Shown: piece by piece, positions 22,244 to 28,448 of the stretch
How the letters are laid out: each line of letters begins with the position of its first letter
Numbering within the stretch: position 1 is the stretch's first letter
Assembly: GCA_052390275.1 (NCBI GenBank)
Contig: JBQTHD010000016.1
Location: 1 to 30,288, forward strand
Direction: 5' to 3'
Source of the DNA: JBQTHD01 sp052390275
GTDB lineage: Bacteria; Actinomycetota; Acidimicrobiia; Acidimicrobiales; AC-14
Length of the DNA stretch: 30,288 nucleotides
Notes under the pieces: model-generated
The model's input: the letters and a program-made list of their open reading frames with translations, nothing else
The model's database searches: none
Told to the model about the DNA's origin: nothing
Translations under genes and position numbers: made by a program

Positions 22244-24190
22244 TCAGTAACGACGCTCGGTGGGTTGATATCGCCCGGGGACCACGGGCCGCCGACCCCT
22301 CACAAGGGTTCCATCGGAGCCCAGGCCCATGAGGCTGTGGACCATCCACTTCTCGTCGTCGCGCCCGGGGTAATCGTCGCGGAAGTGCGCCCCCCGACTC
22401 TCGGTCCGATCCCGGGCGGCGGCCACCAGGACCCGGGCGAGATCCAGTAGAAAACCCAGTTCGATCGCCTCGGTCAACTCGTAGTTGAACCCTCGAGATC
22501 TGTCCGTGACGGCGATGGACTCCGAACGACCCGCCAGGTCTGCAATGACGTCTCCGGCGGCCTCGAGCGAGGACTCGGTACGGAACACCGACGCGTGGGT
22601 GGTCATGGCCTCCTGCAGCCGGGATCGCAGAACGGAGACCGACTCACCGCCGGAGGCCGTCTCCAGGCGAGCGATCCTCGTCGCCACATGCGCCGCCCAG
22701 GCGTCGTCGCCCGCCTCCGGATGCTCGCGCCCCCGGGTGAACTCGACCATGGCCTCCCCGGCCCTTCGTCCGAAGACCACGATGTCGAGGAGGGAGTTGG
22801 TGCCCAACCGGTTGGCCCCATGGACGGACACACAGGCGCATTCCCCGGCGGCGAACAGACCGGCGACAACGGTTCCGTCGCCGCCTGCGACCACCTCTCC
22901 CCGCACGGTGGTTGGTATGCCCCCCATGGCGTAGTGGGCTGTGGGGGCGATGGGGATCAGGTCGTGGTGGGGATCGGTGCCCAGGTAGGTGCGCACGAAC
23001 GAGGCGACGTCGGGCAGTTTGGCCTCGATCTGGCCGGCCGGCAGGTGGGTGAGATCCAGATGCAGGTGGTCGCCCTCGGGTCCACAACCCCGGCCCGCCT
23101 GAATCTCCCGCAGCAGGGCGCGCGACACCAGATCCCGGGGGGCCAGGTCCCCAACCGAGGGGGCGTAGTTGGTCATGAACCGCTCACCCTCGACGTTGCG
23201 AAGGATCCCGCCCTCGCCTCGGGCCGCCTCCGACAACAAGATGCCCAACTTGTGGATCCCGGTGGGGTGAAACTGGAAGAACTCCATGTCCTGCAGGGGC
23301 AGTCCCCGGCGCAACAGGACAGCGGGTCCGTCCCCGGTAAGGGTGTGGGCGTTGGACGAGACCTTGAAAATGCGCCCGAACCCACCCGTGGCGAACAAGG
23401 CGGCCCGGCAGGCGAACACGTGGAGGTCGCCGGTGGCCAGTTCGAAGGCCACCACCGCCGACAGGCGTCGGCCGGGGGCGAAGTCTCCGGCCGGTCGGTC
23501 ACCTCCGGTGGCGGTGGCCGCCGGCGGGGCAGGACCGCGAGGGTTTGCGGCTCCGGGCTGAGTCGCGACAGTCCTACGCGGTTGGTCCTCCCCCGCGAAG
23601 ACCACGTCGAGGACCGTGAACTCGTCGTAGAACTCCACGTCCCGAGCCAGACACTGCTGGTAGAGCGTGTGAAGGATGGCCTGACCGGTGCGGTCGGCGG
23701 CGTAACAGGCCCGCCGAACCGGCCCCTTGCCGTGCTCGCGGGTGTGGCCCCCGAAGCGACGCTGATCCAGGCGCCCGTCGGGCGTCCGGTTGAACGGCAG
23801 GCCGAAGCGCTCCAGTTCCACCACGGCATCGATGGCCTCCCGGCACATGACGTCGGCCGCGGGTTGATCCACCAGGAAGTCCCCGCCCTTGACGGTGTCG
23901 TAGGCGTGCCACTCCCAGGAGTCGTCCTCGGTGTTGGCCAGGGCCGCGCACATACCCCCCTGGGCCGCTCCGGTGTGGGACCGCACCGGGTGAAGTTTGC
24001 TCAGCACCGCACAGGAGCGGCGGCCGGCCACCTCGATGGCAGCCCGAAGCCCAGCCCCTCCGGCGCCGACGATGACCACCTCGTGGGCGTGATGGTGGAT
24101 ACGTCGACCGGTGGGGGACCGGGGGGTGGCACCCGGCGCCTGCGCCCCGGCATCGGGGCCCCCGAAGCGTTGCCCGGCGCCGGTGGTCAC
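22244..24190 (-). CDS. sdhA: succinate dehydrogenase flavoprotein subunit
   Basis: A 648-aa FAD subunit oxidising succinate to fumarate. Seen: the dinucleotide fold EVVIVGAGGAGLRAAIE, RSHTGAAQGGM with the FAD-linking His (H72), DTVKGGDFLVDQ, FHPTG, SEAARGEGG, TAHYAMGGIPT and HGANRLGTNSLLD, together covering the known catalytic His and Arg residues. It is nearly colinear with mycobacterial SdhA. Extra parts are about 36 N-terminal residues and a Pro/Ala/Gly-rich insertion of about 40 residues after VFAGEDQPRR. The GTG at 24190 overlaps the upstream stop (GTGA), and no later in-frame start precedes the FAD fold, so this start is chosen; the open frame reaching 24640 is out-of-frame read-through over the upstream gene. 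No sdhC/sdhD is present. Confidence 0.95.
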   Translation of the reverse strand: MTTGAGQRFGGPDAGAQAPGATPRSPTGRRIHHHAHEVVIVGAGGAGLRAAIEVAGRRSCAVLSKLHPVRSHTGAAQGGMCAALANTEDDSWEWHAYDTVKGGDFLVDQPAADVMCREAIDAVVELERFGLPFNRTPDGRLDQRRFGGHTREHGKGPVRRACYAADRTGQAILHTLYQQCLARDVEFYDEFTVLDVVFAGEDQPRRTVATQPGAANPRGPAPPAATATGGDRPAGDFAPGRRLSAVVAFELATGDLHVFACRAALFATGGFGRIFKVSSNAHTLTGDGPAVLLRRGLPLQDMEFFQFHPTGIHKLGILLSEAARGEGGILRNVEGERFMTNYAPSVGDLAPRDLVSRALLREIQAGRGCGPEGDHLHLDLTHLPAGQIEAKLPDVASFVRTYLGTDPHHDLIPIAPTAHYAMGGIPTTVRGEVVAGGDGTVVAGLFAAGECACVSVHGANRLGTNSLLDIVVFGRRAGEAMVEFTRGREHPEAGDDAWAAHVATRIARLETASGGESVSVLRSRLQEAMTTHASVFRTESSLEAAGDVIADLAGRSESIAVTDRSRGFNYELTEAIELGFLLDLARVLVAAARDRTESRGAHFRDDYPGRDDEKWMVHSLMGLGSDGTLVRGRRPVVPGRYQPTERRY

Positions 24191-24957
24191 CGGTAGGTCA
24201 CGGTTCCCTCCAGTACCGCATCCACGTCCAGCCCTCCGGGCCCAGGCCGCAGATCCAGGCGATACGGCCCCTCTTCGAGCGTCACAACCCGGGCCGGACC
24301 GCCGCCATCTTCGGTCCGGACCGTGAGTGTCCCGGCTATTTCCACCCCGCCCGGTCCGGTGAAGCTGGAGGCTGCAACCGGTCGGTTCAACTCCAGGGGA
24401 GCCAGAACCTCCAGGGTGGTGCCGGCGTCGGCGGTGAAGCTCACCCCGTCGCGCGGGGTTGCCAGCCCGCTGCGACCAACGGCCACCGGGGCGGCGATCC
24501 TGTACGAGCCCGGGTCGAACGATCGAGCTTCCCCCGGATTCAGCCGCCAGGTAAGCCCGTCGGCGTCCAGGCGCAGACCCACGCCCGCCACGTCGATGCC
24601 ACCGGTACCCGACACCGGCAGCGGTGTTCCCCCACCCCACACGATGGAGGTGCGAACCCCCTCCACGAGGGCACCCTCGATGGCGGCTCCCGATCCCGAT
24701 CCGGGCGTCGCTTCCAGCACGAACGGGGAGGCAACGGACCCGCCCTGGGCGGCGGTGGCCTCGATGGTGACGGCGGTACCGGTCACGAAGGTCTGGCCCG
24801 GTCCGGGGACCACCTCGGGCTCGGACGCAACCGGGACCGGGCGTTGCGTGCTTCGACCACCGCCGGGCGCCGGCGACCCCGTGGCCAACGCCACGGCGAG
24901 AACTGCCGCCACACAGGTGACCACCGTGGCGACGACCACCGCCAGAACCCGGGACAC
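24187..24957 (-). CDS. secreted or anchored beta-rich protein, unrecognised
   Basis: 256 aa. An N-terminal hydrophobic segment (4-27, Val/Ala-rich) is a signal anchor or signal peptide; no lipobox Cys is evident. A Gly/Pro/Ser linker follows. The rest is rich in Thr, Val and Gly with alternating hydrophobic residues, suggesting beta structure: ASPFVLEATPGSGSG, GLTWRLNPGEARSFDPGSYRIAAPVAVGRSG, and VVTLEEGPYRLDLRPGPGGLDVDAVLEGTVTYR at the end. I do not recognise a family. It is first in the sdhA-sdhB operon (4-nt overlap with sdhA), where sdhC/sdhD would be expected, but it has only one membrane segment and no heme-ligand helices. The GTG start lies 6 nt after a TAACCT -10. Confidence 0.75.
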   Translation of the reverse strand: MSRVLAVVVATVVTCVAAVLAVALATGSPAPGGGRSTQRPVPVASEPEVVPGPGQTFVTGTAVTIEATAAQGGSVASPFVLEATPGSGSGAAIEGALVEGVRTSIVWGGGTPLPVSGTGGIDVAGVGLRLDADGLTWRLNPGEARSFDPGSYRIAAPVAVGRSGLATPRDGVSFTADAGTTLEVLAPLELNRPVAASSFTGPGGVEIAGTLTVRTEDGGGPARVVTLEEGPYRLDLRPGPGGLDVDAVLEGTVTYR

Positions 24958-24963
24958 CGGCTC

Positions 24964-24969
24964 AGGTTA
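24964..24969 (-). promoter_or_regulatory. -10 element of the sdh operon
   Basis: Minus-strand TAACCT is followed by 6 nt (GAGCCG) and the GTG at 24957. It would drive the secreted protein, sdhA and sdhB as one leaderless transcript. Confidence 0.5.
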
Positions 24970-25061
24970 GGGGCCGCGGTGTCCCGGTCGTCTGGCCGCA
25001 CCCGGGATTTGGCTGATGTCGCCTTGCGCCAAGGGGCGGAAAGGGACGATGATGACATCGT

Positions 25062-25109
25062 TGTAACTACGAGAACCTGTAACTACATGAACCTGTAACT
25101 ACATGGGTA
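25062..25109 (+). repeat. three 16-nt direct repeats upstream of whiB
   Basis: TGTAACTACGAGAACC (25062), TGTAACTACATGAACC (25078) and TGTAACTACATGGGTA (25094) are contiguous 16-nt copies in a locally A/T-richer stretch. The 16-nt spacing is near one and a half helical turns. They could be iterated regulator sites. They lie between the divergent sdh operon and whiB, about 300 nt before the latter. 24958-25412 has no gene I can support. Confidence 0.75.
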
Positions 25110-25152
25110 ACTCAGCCGTCAGGCTCTGGCGACACCGACTTTCCTGAACTAC

Positions 25153-25177
25153 CGCCGGTGCCCCCGTGGCACCGGCG
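25153..25177 (+). promoter_or_regulatory. strong hairpin in the whiB leader
   Basis: CGCCGGTGCC (25153-25162) pairs perfectly with GGCACCGGCG (25168-25177) around a 5-nt loop. It lies between the 16-nt repeats and the whiB start. If transcription begins near the repeats it would be in the mRNA leader as an attenuator or stability element. No T-run follows. I could not match it to a known riboswitch. Confidence 0.45.
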
Positions 25178-25412
25178 CTCGTCAATGCCTCGGGTGGGCG
25201 GATTACATGAACATCGATCAACAGGAGGGTGCTGGCAATCAGGTTGTGATGACGCCCCGACTCCGGATCACCCCGCCACCTTTGACCTCTGGTAGCTCCG
25301 GCCCATGGTTTGGGCCTCTCAGCGGACGTCGCCGCCAAGGCCGGCTCGGGCAACGGTTGCACCCGGCCATGCCAGCCGTTGCGCCGGCCCTGTCAGGGCC
25401 AGGGTTCCGGTC

Positions 25413-25916
25413 GTGACCCCCCCGGTCGGCCGCGGATCCAAGCGCCGGGTCGACGAGAACCAGGCCGGCTCGGTTCCGGCAGAGAGCCTCCAGCCGTCGG
25501 CGCCGGCCGATCCGGAATCTCCGGCGGAGGTGCGCCGAGGTCACAGGTTCGACTTGGGGGACCGCTCCTGGTCCTGGCAGGCCAACTGCATGGGCGTTGA
25601 TCCCGACCTTTTCTTCCCCGAGCGGGGAGCCTCGACCCGGGAAGCCAAGGCTGTGTGTCGAGGGTGCGGTGTTCGCGAGGGTTGTTTGGAATACGCCCTG
25701 GTTAACGGGGAGAAGTTCGGGATCTGGGGAGGCCTGAGCGAGCGGGAACGCCGCCGCTTGCGCCGGGAACGGGCTGAGAAGCGAGCATCGACTCTTGGCG
25801 CAGGCGACCCAACCGATGCCGATCTCGCCGACCTCGACGGGGCTGACGAGGACGAGGACCTCGATCAGACGGCGGCCGACGAGGCCGACGAGTTGACAGA
25901 CGTCGGGGAGCAGTAA
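25413..25916 (+). CDS. WhiB-family iron-sulfur transcriptional regulator
   Basis: 167 aa. The WhiB core is at about 47-112: WSWQANCMGVDPDLFFP, then VCRGCGVREGC, LEYALVNGEKFGIWGG and SERERRRLRRERAEKR. The four cysteines that hold a [4Fe-4S] cluster, the G(I/V)WGG turn and the basic DNA-binding tail are all present. WhiB proteins bind sigma-factor region 4 and DNA and respond to redox state or NO. A roughly 45-residue N-terminal extension and an acidic Asp/Glu/Ala tail (about 120-167) are unusual for size. The GTG at 25413 has AGGG 8 nt upstream; upstream codons in frame look non-coding. The leader has direct repeats and a hairpin. The exact WhiB subclass is not assigned. Confidence 0.92.
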   Translation: MTPPVGRGSKRRVDENQAGSVPAESLQPSAPADPESPAEVRRGHRFDLGDRSWSWQANCMGVDPDLFFPERGASTREAKAVCRGCGVREGCLEYALVNGEKFGIWGGLSERERRRLRRERAEKRASTLGAGDPTDADLADLDGADEDEDLDQTAADEADELTDVGEQ

Positions 25917-26127
25917 CCCGAGTTCAACTTCCCCATCCCTGGCGTGCCGGGGGTGGAGGTCACCGGCGTGCTCCCCATGCCGGTGGGCGCAGTGGCCCCG
26001 GGGCGGAACCACGACCCCTGTCCGGGGGCCCCGGCGCCGCCTCCAGGTGCCGCCGTCGTTCCCGACCTTCGGCAGGTTCCGTCGGCCACACCGGCGTGGT
26101 GCCTGCGAAGAGAGCCCAGTTGGTGCA

Positions 26128-27000
26128 CTAGTGATGCTGGGCCCGCTGGATCCGTTCCTCGAGCGTTCGGTCCGCTCCCAGATCCAGTTGCCTCCATCGC
26201 CGGCGGGGCACAGCGGCCAGGACCGACGATGGGATCAGGCCGACCAGTTCGGCGGCCACCACCGGGACCAGAGCGCCGGCCTGGTCGAATATGTCCGCCG
26301 GGCCGAAGGTGTCCGGATCGGTCAGGTTGAACGACAACTGCAACCGCCCCCCCACATCCAACGCCAGGGCCCGCACCGCCGGCCCCCGCAGGCTCTGGGC
26401 TGCCGCCCGGGCCTGGGCCACCGACACCTGCGGGCTGAGCCAGAGGTTGTAGGCGACCAACGGCGGCCGGGCCCCCACACAGCACGACCCGGCCCGAGGA
26501 TGTGGTGCCCGTGGTCCGAACGTCGGCATGAGCGTTCGGTAGGCCTCCCGTCGTATGTCAGGCAGGGTGGGCATTGGGGTTGGAGATCCACCACCCGACG
26601 AGCCCGGTGCACCAGCCGCGATGTCCGTCGGAGCCGTGTCCGGTAGATCCCCGTAGAGGAAGCAGGGAACCCCCCGGGCGGCGAACCAACGAGCGAATCG
26701 GTCCCGAGCGGCCAAGGCCATCCGGGGGGTGGTTGGGGCCAGGGCAACAAAAGGAACCACGTCAACCACGCCCATGCGGGGATGGGCGCCGCGATGTCGG
26801 CCCAGATCCAGTGCATCAGCGGCCAGCGCCGCGACCGCCATCGTGGCTGCCTCCACCCCGGCGCCGGCCAGGGTGAAGACACTGCGATGGTGGTCGGGAT
26901 CGGAATGGACGTCGATCAGACAGTCGCCGGCCGCTGCGGCCAGGGTCGCGAGCAGCGGCAGGTCCCGACCCTCACTGAGATTGATCACCGCCTCGAGCAC
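26128..27000 (-). CDS. ftcD: glutamate formimidoyltransferase
   Basis: A 290-aa stand-alone formiminotransferase domain, transferring a formimino (or formyl) group between glutamate and tetrahydrofolate. Signatures are EAVINLSEGRDLPLL (usually NFSEGR), DVHSDPDHHRSVFTLAG, HRGAHPRMGVVDVVPFVAL with the catalytic His, FLYGDLP, RREAYRTLMPTFGPRAPHPRAGSCCVGARPPLVAYNLWL and VGLIPSSVL. A Ser/Gly/Pro-rich insert lies at about 130-146. It links with folD, metF, purN and purH in the window through THF one-carbon chemistry, though it is separately transcribed. The GTG start follows GGGGG about 6 nt upstream, within the edge of a 15-nt repeat array. The cyclodeaminase half of bifunctional FTCD is absent. 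25917-26127, between it and whiB, holds no gene I recognise. Confidence 0.9.
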   Translation of the reverse strand: MLEAVINLSEGRDLPLLATLAAAAGDCLIDVHSDPDHHRSVFTLAGAGVEAATMAVAALAADALDLGRHRGAHPRMGVVDVVPFVALAPTTPRMALAARDRFARWFAARGVPCFLYGDLPDTAPTDIAAGAPGSSGGGSPTPMPTLPDIRREAYRTLMPTFGPRAPHPRAGSCCVGARPPLVAYNLWLSPQVSVAQARAAAQSLRGPAVRALALDVGGRLQLSFNLTDPDTFGPADIFDQAGALVPVVAAELVGLIPSSVLAAVPRRRWRQLDLGADRTLEERIQRAQHH

Positions 27001-27009
27001 GACGCCCCC

Positions 27010-27069
27010 ACGTTGCCGATCCCCGCGTTGCCGATCCCCACGTTGCCGATCCCCACGTTGCCGATCCCC
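27010..27069. repeat. four 15-nt repeats between ftcD and tatA
   Basis: (A/G)CGTTGCCGATCCCC is repeated four times without spacers; only the first base of copy 2 differs. It occupies the divergent control region, starting 10 nt upstream of the ftcD start codon, so ftcD transcription or its leader must cross it. Confidence 0.92.
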
Positions 27070-27155
27070 ATAGTGTGGGCTGCTGGTTGCCCGGTGGTCG
27101 GCCCACAGCCACCGCCCGGAGGCAACGGCGGGGTGCCGGCGGCCATACCCAGGGT

Positions 27156-27161
27156 TAGGCT
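27156..27161 (+). promoter_or_regulatory. -10 element of tatA
   Basis: TAGGCT is followed by 6 nt (GGGCTC) and the ATG at 27168, so the tatA mRNA would start at its initiation codon. Confidence 0.5.
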
Positions 27162-27167
27162 GGGCTC

Positions 27168-27473
27168 ATGCCGTCCTTGCCTGGTGGTTGGGAGCTTTTG
27201 ATCGTGCTGTTGGTCGTGCTCCTGCTGTTCGGCTCCACCCGCCTGCCCAAGCTGGCCCGCTCCATGGGTGAGGCATCCAAGGAGTTCAAAAAGGGGATCA
27301 AGGACGGTTCCGAGTTGACCAAGGGCAACGATTCGGTGTCGGCGATCGAAGCCTCCAAGGCGGTCGAAGCCTCTAAGGCGATCGAAGCCTCCAAGGCGAC
27401 TGAAATCACCATGACGCAGGCTGAACTCGATGCCCTTCTGTCCCGGGAGAGACGGGCCGGCCAGGACGGCTGA
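27168..27473 (+). CDS. tatA: twin-arginine translocase protein TatA
   Basis: A 101-aa pore-forming subunit of the Tat system, which exports folded proteins. It has one N-terminal helix (GGWELLIVLLVVLLLFGSTRLP, about 6-27), the conserved FG hinge, then the amphipathic helix KLARSMGEASKEFKKGIKDG. The C-terminal tail contains a three-fold hexapeptide repeat (AIEASK, AVEASK, AIEASK) encoded by 18-nt repeats, giving a regular Lys/Glu helix, and ends TQAELDALLSRERRAGQDG. It is TatA rather than TatB by the GxxLPKLARSMG pattern and short length. It stands alone here; tatC is not in the window. Confidence 0.93.
   Translation: MPSLPGGWELLIVLLVVLLLFGSTRLPKLARSMGEASKEFKKGIKDGSELTKGNDSVSAIEASKAVEASKAIEASKATEITMTQAELDALLSRERRAGQDG
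27342..27395 (+). repeat. 18-nt triplicate in tatA
   Basis: GCGATCGAAGCCTCCAAG occurs three times in tandem (the second copy with two changes), in frame, encoding (Ala-Ile/Val-Glu-Ala-Ser-Lys)3. A diverged fourth unit follows. Confidence 0.9.
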
Positions 27474-27524
27474 CCCCGTTCGCCGTCGAAATCCAGCCCG
27501 GACGGCTACTAGTTCCGGCGGGCA

Positions 27525-27770
27525 CTAGGCCCGGGCGGCTGCTCGTTCCTGGCGCCGACGACGGGCTATACGACGACGCTCACGCTCCGAGGCTCCTCCC
27601 CAGACGCCGTGATCGATGCTGTTGGCCAGCGCATATTCCAGGCAGGGAGTGAGCGACGGGCATCCCTCGCAGATTCGGCGAGCCACCTCGACCCCGACGC
27701 CGTCGGACGGAAAGAAGAGAGAGGGTGGCTGGTTCCGGCAGTTGCCCTCCGCCATCCAGTGGGTGTCCAT
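27525..27770 (-). CDS. second WhiB-family regulator
   Basis: 81 aa, a compact WhiB protein: HWMAEGNCRNQPPSLFFP, then ICEGCPSLTPCLEYALANSIDHGVWGGASERERRRIARRRR. All four cluster cysteines, the GVWGG turn and the basic C-terminus are present. The size is like WhiB1. The ATG at 27770 is set by an excellent AGGAGAGGAG immediately upstream; the open frame continues up to 27911 but over palindromic regulatory DNA. The 3' coding end contains a decayed duplication: 27531-27555 resembles 27498-27521 just beyond the stop. It is convergent with tatA. A perfect 26-bp palindrome lies 65-90 nt upstream and probably controls it. Confidence 0.9.
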   Translation of the reverse strand: MDTHWMAEGNCRNQPPSLFFPSDGVGVEVARRICEGCPSLTPCLEYALANSIDHGVWGGASERERRRIARRRRQERAAARA

Positions 27771-27783
27771 CGGCTCCTCTCCT

Positions 27784-27806
27784 TTGCGGCCCGTTTGGAC
27801 CCGCAA
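27784..27806 (-). promoter_or_regulatory. small hairpin before the whiB ribosome site
   Basis: TTGCGG (27784-27789) and CCGCAA (27801-27806) are inverted repeats with an 11-nt loop, directly upstream of the AGGAGAGGAG site of the minus-strand whiB gene. If transcribed, it could affect ribosome access. Confidence 0.3.
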
Positions 27807-27834
27807 CCCATCCAACCCTGCGGTGCCCGGGATC

Positions 27835-27860
27835 GTTCCCGAAAACTCGTTTTCGGGAAC
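27835..27860. promoter_or_regulatory. perfect 26-bp palindrome upstream of whiB
   Basis: GTTCCCGAAAAC (27835-27846) and GTTTTCGGGAAC (27849-27860) are perfect 12-nt inverted repeats separated by 2 nt. The centre is A/T-rich within a GC-rich genome. It lies 65 nt upstream of the minus-strand whiB start. The symmetry suits a dimeric repressor or an intrinsic hairpin. 27771-28073 otherwise holds no gene. Confidence 0.7.
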
Positions 27861-28060
27861 CAGGTCCAAGGTGCGTTCAACCTCGAATACGGGTCGTGGT
27901 GGGCGTCTCACCCCTTGTTACGGAGGCAGTGCCCCTCCTGGATCCTTCCGGGCCGGGTTGGCCGCACGTTGACTCCCCACAGGTTCACCTTCCTGGGTGG
28001 TAATTGATTCACGGGGATGGCCCATCCAAACGAGCCATCGGGGCTCCCGTGCCTTTCCGG

Positions 28061-28066
28061 TAGCGT
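28061..28066 (+). promoter_or_regulatory. -10 element of the 28074 gene
   Basis: TAGCGT ends 7 nt before the ATG at 28074 and supports that start over the in-frame codon at 28017. Confidence 0.45.
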
Positions 28067-28073
28067 CCCGGTG

Positions 28074-28367
28074 ATGCCCGACATCGCCGCACCGGCCGAA
28101 GCACAAACGCCTCGAGGTCACGTCCGGGTCATCTACCTGGGCCCGGTGGCTCCCCACTGGGATGTGGTGGGCGACTATGGGGACCGAATTCAGGTTGAGG
28201 AGTTCCGTCAGCGGGCCCTGGCCCGGCTCCTCCTGCTGCCCCCCCACGACCCGCAGTTCCGGCGCAACCGGGAAAGAGTGGTGCGCGACGCCGAGCGGGA
28301 AGCCCTGCTGATCGACTGGGACCTGGGCATGCCCGAAGAAGAGGTCGAGACCACCGGCATGAGTTGA
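28074..28367 (+). CDS. small conserved protein of unknown function
   Basis: 97 aa, soluble and charged. The core reads GHVRVIYLGPVAPHWDVVGDYGD, FRQRALARLLLLPPHDPQFRRNRERVVRDAEREALLIDWDLG. I recall similar sequences in Acidimicrobiia beside sensor kinases, but no named family. There is no membrane segment and no cysteine. The first 14 residues are Ala/Pro-rich. It lies 81 nt upstream of the sensor-kinase gene on the same strand, though that gene seems to have its own -10 element. A regulatory partner role is only suggested by position. Confidence 0.7.
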   Translation: MPDIAAPAEAQTPRGHVRVIYLGPVAPHWDVVGDYGDRIQVEEFRQRALARLLLLPPHDPQFRRNRERVVRDAEREALLIDWDLGMPEEEVETTGMS

Positions 28368-28436
28368 AGCCGTCCGGGGCCACCCCCCCTGGCAGGCGAC
28401 CGGCGATGATGTCGGGGCTCGTCGGGTCCTCGGGCC

Positions 28437-28442
28437 TATCGT
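28437..28442 (+). promoter_or_regulatory. -10 element of the sensor-kinase gene
   Basis: TATCGT is followed by 6 nt (AGGAAC) and the GTG at 28449. The AGGA in between is too close to act as a normal ribosome site, so leaderless initiation is likely. Confidence 0.45.
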
Positions 28443-28448
28443 AGGAAC

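Noticed and set aside
24191..24640. N-terminal extension of SdhA to a 798-aa protein
   Set aside because: The extra 150 residues overlap the secreted-protein gene in another frame, have no family likeness, and the GTG at 24190 overlapping that gene's stop gives a sensible SdhA.
25099..25362. Small minus-strand gene in the whiB leader
   Set aside because: No start signal or family pattern; it overlaps the hairpin and lower-GC regulatory DNA.
26990..27071. Minus-strand ORF starting MGIGNVGIGNV, resembling PPE-MPTR repeats
   Set aside because: It is only the 15-nt array read in one frame, is out of frame with ftcD and ends without a domain.
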